This document shows positions 4,885 through 7,168 of a stretch of DNA of 7,168 bases, piece after piece; within the stretch, counting starts at the first letter, position 1; every line of letters begins with the position of its first letter. A program made the translations under genes and the position numbers. The notes beneath the pieces were generated by a model that was not told the origin of the DNA, made no database searches, and saw only the letters and a program-made list of their open reading frames with translations. Origin of the DNA: CAYJXJ01 sp964374095 (GTDB lineage: Bacteria > Elusimicrobiota > Elusimicrobia > UBA1565 > UBA9628); NCBI GenBank assembly GCA_964374095.1, contig CAYJXJ010000214.1, positions 1 to 7,168 on the forward strand, read 5' to 3'.

Positions 4885-4925
4885 GTCCTGAGGGCGATCA
4901 GGAATTGCGTTCGCCCTCAGGGCCC
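4885..4925. repeat. Palindromic repeat copy 2, right of the gap
   Basis: Exact second copy of 4716-4756, offset 169 nt; similarity extends 6 nt further left with one mismatch. The right arm (4911-4921) supplies the TGA stop (4919-4917) of the minus-strand lipoprotein gene, mirroring copy 1, whose left arm supplies the stop of the plus-strand DUF1338 gene. A single copy would therefore make a compact bidirectional terminator between two convergent genes. Confidence 0.7.
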
Positions 4926-5258
4926 CTGGATGGTGGTCTCGAGGAAGCGTCCCCCGGGACCGAACTTCGCCATCTCGCGGCGCTCCGGGGTCCCGGTGAT
5001 CTCGATCCGGACGACGGGGACCCATTTCCCTTCCGACTCGACCCAGGCGATCGTCCGGGGGACCTCCTCCGCCCGCCTGGTCCAGACCCGCTTGTCCACC
5101 TTGTCGTCGTGCACGATCTCCCCGGGATGGCGGTCTCCGGCCGGCGACACGGCGCTGTTCATGGGTTTGGCCTCCCGCGCGGGCGGCTCGGGGGAGCCGC
5201 CCGTGTCCCGGCAAGCTCCCGCGGCCAGAGCGAGAAGGATGAGGAGGGCCGCGCGCAT
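4917..5258 (-). CDS. Small predicted lipoprotein of unknown function
   Basis: 113-residue exported protein. The N-terminus MRAALLILLALAAGAC is a short hydrophobic signal ending in a lipobox-like LAAGAC with C16 as the lipidation site, so a membrane-anchored lipoprotein is predicted. The mature part begins with a flexible Pro/Glu-rich stretch, followed by a compact segment of about 60 residues with alternating strand-like pieces (TIAWVESEGKWVPVVRIEITG) and a terminal FLETTIQG. I recognise no family. The ATG at 5258 is 1 nt after the TAG of the transglycosylase/peptidase gene (TAG-G-ATG), with AAGGA about 11 nt upstream inside that gene, so the two are co-translated and the lipoprotein may be a partner, inhibitor or anchor for that enzyme; this is inference from position only. 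The stop lies in the palindromic repeat. Confidence 0.75.
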   Translation of the reverse strand: MRAALLILLALAAGACRDTGGSPEPPAREAKPMNSAVSPAGDRHPGEIVHDDKVDKRVWTRRAEEVPRTIAWVESEGKWVPVVRIEITGTPERREMAKFGPGGRFLETTIQGP

Positions 5259-5259
5259 C

Positions 5260-7077
5260 CTATTTTAGTTCCTTGGCCAGCATCGCGAAGCGCTTGGGGG
5301 TGGCCGCCTCGTGCCCCTTGAAGTTCGGCCCTCCGAAGGTGCTGCCGTAGAGTTTGAAGGTCTCGGCGATGTCCTCCGCGATCGACGACTTCGCGTACTC
5401 CGAGACCCAGGTCTTGTCGGAGTCCATCGCCTTCTTCCAATCCACCCAGCCATTCTTCGCCTTGTCGGTCCCCCACTTCTGGTAGGACCAGATGTGGCCC
5501 GTCTCGTGCATCAGGGCGCTGCGCATGGAGTCTTTCCCGGGCAGAGGCTTGTTGTTGGGATAGATGGTGATGATCCCTTTCTCTCCCGCCGTCATGTAGG
5601 AGTGAAAGTCCGGCCGCTTGTATTCCTTGGCCCAGTATGCGTCGTCCGGGTTGACGCCCCGGTTGATGACGATCGACTTGACCCTGGCCCGGCTGTCCTT
5701 GGGGAGGTAGCGCGCCGCGTCGGCCGCCTGAGCCGCGGTGTGGTAGTACATGGCGGGTTTGGGCCCCTTGGGAGTCATGATGACGAAGGTCGCCCCGTCG
5801 TCATAGACCGCCGTCCAGGCCTCCGCGTCGGCCTTTTCCCCCTTGAAATTGAAATGCTTCTGGACCTTCGGGCCGGTGAGCTTCACCCCGACCGGCTTGA
5901 CCTCCACCGGCACGTCGGCCAGCGTGGGAAGGTCCTTGGGCAAGTCCGGCCGGGGAGGAGCGTCGGCCTTGGTGCGCAGTCCCTGGGGCAACTGGGACCC
6001 GGGCGCGAGGGGCTCGGCGCCCCCTGCGGCTCCCCCGCGGGCCTCGCCCCAAGCCCCGCCCGCCGTAAGGCCCCCGGGATCGCCGCGCTCCTCCCAGGCC
6101 GGGTCCATGCGGGCCAGGCGGGCGGAGACGGCCTTCTCCCAAGACGCCCCGAGCCTGGACGCGGCGGCGAATTGGGCCGAGAATTCCGGGTCGAGCAGGG
6201 GCTTGTCATTGAAGCTCCCGTCGGCGAGGACCTTGTCCAGCTCCTCGCGGGAGAAGAGCCTCTTGCCGGCCTCGGCCGGACAGAGGGTGGTCTTGACGGC
6301 TCCCTGACGGTAGAGGGGCCCCGCAAGCCCCAAGCCGCCGGCGAGCTTCTTGACGCCCTCGTATTTTTCCAGGCCCCGCCTCGGGCTCGCCTTCGGCAGG
6401 CCCTCGTAAAAAGAGGAGATCGCCTTCTTGACCGCGTCGTCCTTGCAGGCCGGACCCTTGAGGACATGCCGGAGCACTCCCGGCCCGAGCTTGATCCCGA
6501 CGAGGGCCAAGGCGGCGTTCTCGGCGGGGGCGTTGTCCGGGCAGGCGTCGAGGATGGCCGGGAAGCCACCCCGCCCGCCCAGGTCCCGCCTCCCCGCGAG
6601 GTAGCGGTGGAGTCGGTTGAGCGCCGCGGCCGTGTTGGCCTCGGGGTCCGAGAGGTCCGAACAATTTAGGAAGGAGGCGAAGGGCCCCAGGTTTTGGGAG
6701 CAGGACTCGGGATCGAGCTGGAAGAGGCCGGCCCGCTTGCCTTCGCGCTTGCGGGGGTCGAGACCGCTCTCCGCCTTGGCTGCGGCCCGCAGGAAGCGCC
6801 AGTCCATCCCGGCGCAATCCCCGCCGTAGCGGTAGAAGATCCAATCCGCCGCGGTGGCGGGGCACTCCTGCCCCGCGCAGGGCTTCGGCGCCGGCTCGGC
6901 GGCCGGCTCAAGCGCCCCGCCCTGCCCGGCCGGGCCCTCGTCGGCCTCCTCGGGCAGCATGGCTTCATCCCGGGGGACGCCGGAGTCCGCGGACAAGACG
7001 GCGGGCAGGAGCAGGAGCAGCGCCAGGGCCCAGGCGGAGGGGAGCGGCAACGAATCCGGGAAGCGAGGGGGTTTCAT
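5260..7077 (-). CDS. Secreted protein with lytic-transglycosylase-like and HExxH zinc-peptidase domains
   Basis: 605-residue predicted exported enzyme. Residues 1-30 form a signal peptide (hydrophobic core AWALALLLLLPAVLSA). Residues 88-200 resemble a lytic transglycosylase (SLT) domain: DWRFLRAAAKAESGLDP carries the likely catalytic E103, and AGLFQLDP (116-123) matches the family's GLxQ motif. A linker rich in Gly, Ala and Pro (about 330-390) leads to a C-terminal zincin domain with HETGH at 524-528 (ALMHETGHIWSYQKWG) and a downstream acidic motif AEDIAETF (567-574) that should give the third zinc ligand (E568 or E572). That layout recalls anthrax-lethal-factor-like and related gluzincin peptidases, though the exact family is not settled. 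All eight cysteines fall before residue 267, compatible with disulfides in an exported N-terminal half. AGGAG lies 2 nt before the ATG. Likely role: peptidoglycan cleavage plus proteolysis at the envelope or outside the cell. The pairing of domains is the unusual point. Confidence 0.82.
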   Translation of the reverse strand: MKPPRFPDSLPLPSAWALALLLLLPAVLSADSGVPRDEAMLPEEADEGPAGQGGALEPAAEPAPKPCAGQECPATAADWIFYRYGGDCAGMDWRFLRAAAKAESGLDPRKREGKRAGLFQLDPESCSQNLGPFASFLNCSDLSDPEANTAAALNRLHRYLAGRRDLGGRGGFPAILDACPDNAPAENAALALVGIKLGPGVLRHVLKGPACKDDAVKKAISSFYEGLPKASPRRGLEKYEGVKKLAGGLGLAGPLYRQGAVKTTLCPAEAGKRLFSREELDKVLADGSFNDKPLLDPEFSAQFAAASRLGASWEKAVSARLARMDPAWEERGDPGGLTAGGAWGEARGGAAGGAEPLAPGSQLPQGLRTKADAPPRPDLPKDLPTLADVPVEVKPVGVKLTGPKVQKHFNFKGEKADAEAWTAVYDDGATFVIMTPKGPKPAMYYHTAAQAADAARYLPKDSRARVKSIVINRGVNPDDAYWAKEYKRPDFHSYMTAGEKGIITIYPNNKPLPGKDSMRSALMHETGHIWSYQKWGTDKAKNGWVDWKKAMDSDKTWVSEYAKSSIAEDIAETFKLYGSTFGGPNFKGHEAATPKRFAMLAKELK

Positions 7078-7091
7078 GGCTCCTATCTCGA

Positions 7092-7120
7092 AGTATGACC
7101 TCGTAACCGCCGCCTGTCAA
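7092..7120 (-). promoter_or_regulatory. Candidate promoter of the transglycosylase/peptidase-lipoprotein operon
   Basis: On the minus strand, a perfect TTGACA (7120-7115) and CATACT (7097-7092, 4/6) are spaced by 17 nt. Transcription would begin near 7085, leaving a leader of only about 8 nt that still includes the AGGAG ribosome binding site (7084-7080) next to ATG 7077. The -35 abuts the DUF1338-like fragment at 7128, so the promoter sits at the edge of the repeated sequence. Confidence 0.55.
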
Positions 7121-7127
7121 GACCCGG

Positions 7128-7168
7128 CTTAAGGACCCCGCCACCGGACGCGTCGAGCGCTTCGAGGG
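7128..7168 (+). pseudogene. Fragment of a second DUF1338 coding sequence, cut by the window edge
   Basis: The last 41 nt match 4612-4652, the 3' part of the DUF1338 gene, at 36 of 41 positions. Translated, LKDPATGRVERFEG aligns with LKDAATGRVERFQG (residues 281-294), 12 of 14 identical. Three of the five differences are synonymous, so this is a diverged paralogous coding sequence and not an exact assembly duplicate. The frame has a TAA at 7104-7106 and no start codon before the match, and DUF1338 similarity stops at about 7123, so what is visible is a 5'-truncated piece. Whether the remaining 3' end follows cannot be seen. Confidence 0.65.

Noticed and set aside
4716..4925. CRISPR array suggested by repeated palindromes near the gap
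   Set aside because: Only two copies, no regular spacers, no cas genes, and each copy contains a gene's stop codon.
4572..5321. Open frames that run through the N gap
   Set aside because: Undefined bases only seem open; both sides are shadows of the DUF1338 and lipoprotein genes.
5311..6669. 452-codon plus-strand frame antisense to the transglycosylase/peptidase gene
   Set aside because: The product is low-complexity and motif-free; the minus-strand frame has signal peptide, catalytic motifs, ribosome binding site and promoter.

Overview
The window is GC-rich bacterial DNA. Exported proteins with a signal peptide or lipobox, and a lytic-transglycosylase-like domain, suggest a diderm host. 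Nothing here fixes the taxonomy; a GC-rich Elusimicrobiota-like or other uncultivated lineage is only a guess. A run of exactly 100 Ns (4771-4870) marks a scaffold join, so this is probably a draft or metagenome assembly.

Layout, left to right: (1) the 3' part of an M48-type zinc metalloprotease (+), with an in-frame TAG in the likely upstream continuation; (2) a convergent minus-strand pair, a stand-alone response-regulator receiver followed 4 nt later by a YciI-like protein; (3) a 252-nt divergent intergenic region with two promoter-like sites placed so that both flanking genes could be leaderless; (4) a plus-strand regulator joining helix-turn-helix segments to a domain that closely resembles the RNA polymerase alpha C-terminal domain, followed by an out-of-frame second copy of that domain's last part; (5) a possible 59-aa ORF linked by ATGA/GTGA overlaps to an AtoE-family short-chain fatty acid transporter, which is followed after 1 nt by a short DUF1338 (2-oxoadipate dioxygenase/decarboxylase family) protein; (6) a palindromic repeat present once on each side of the N gap; (7) a minus-strand pair, a secreted protein with a transglycosylase-like and a HExxH zinc-peptidase domain, followed after 1 nt by a small lipoprotein; (8) at the right edge, a diverged fragment of a second DUF1338 coding sequence.

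The gene pairs suggest three working units: receiver plus YciI (signalling, output unknown); AtoE plus DUF1338 (uptake and oxidation of a small organic or keto acid), possibly controlled by palindromic sites just upstream; and an envelope unit of transglycosylase/peptidase plus lipoprotein. The regulator with the alpha-CTD-like domain, and the repeated alpha-CTD and DUF1338 fragments, are the least ordinary parts of the window.
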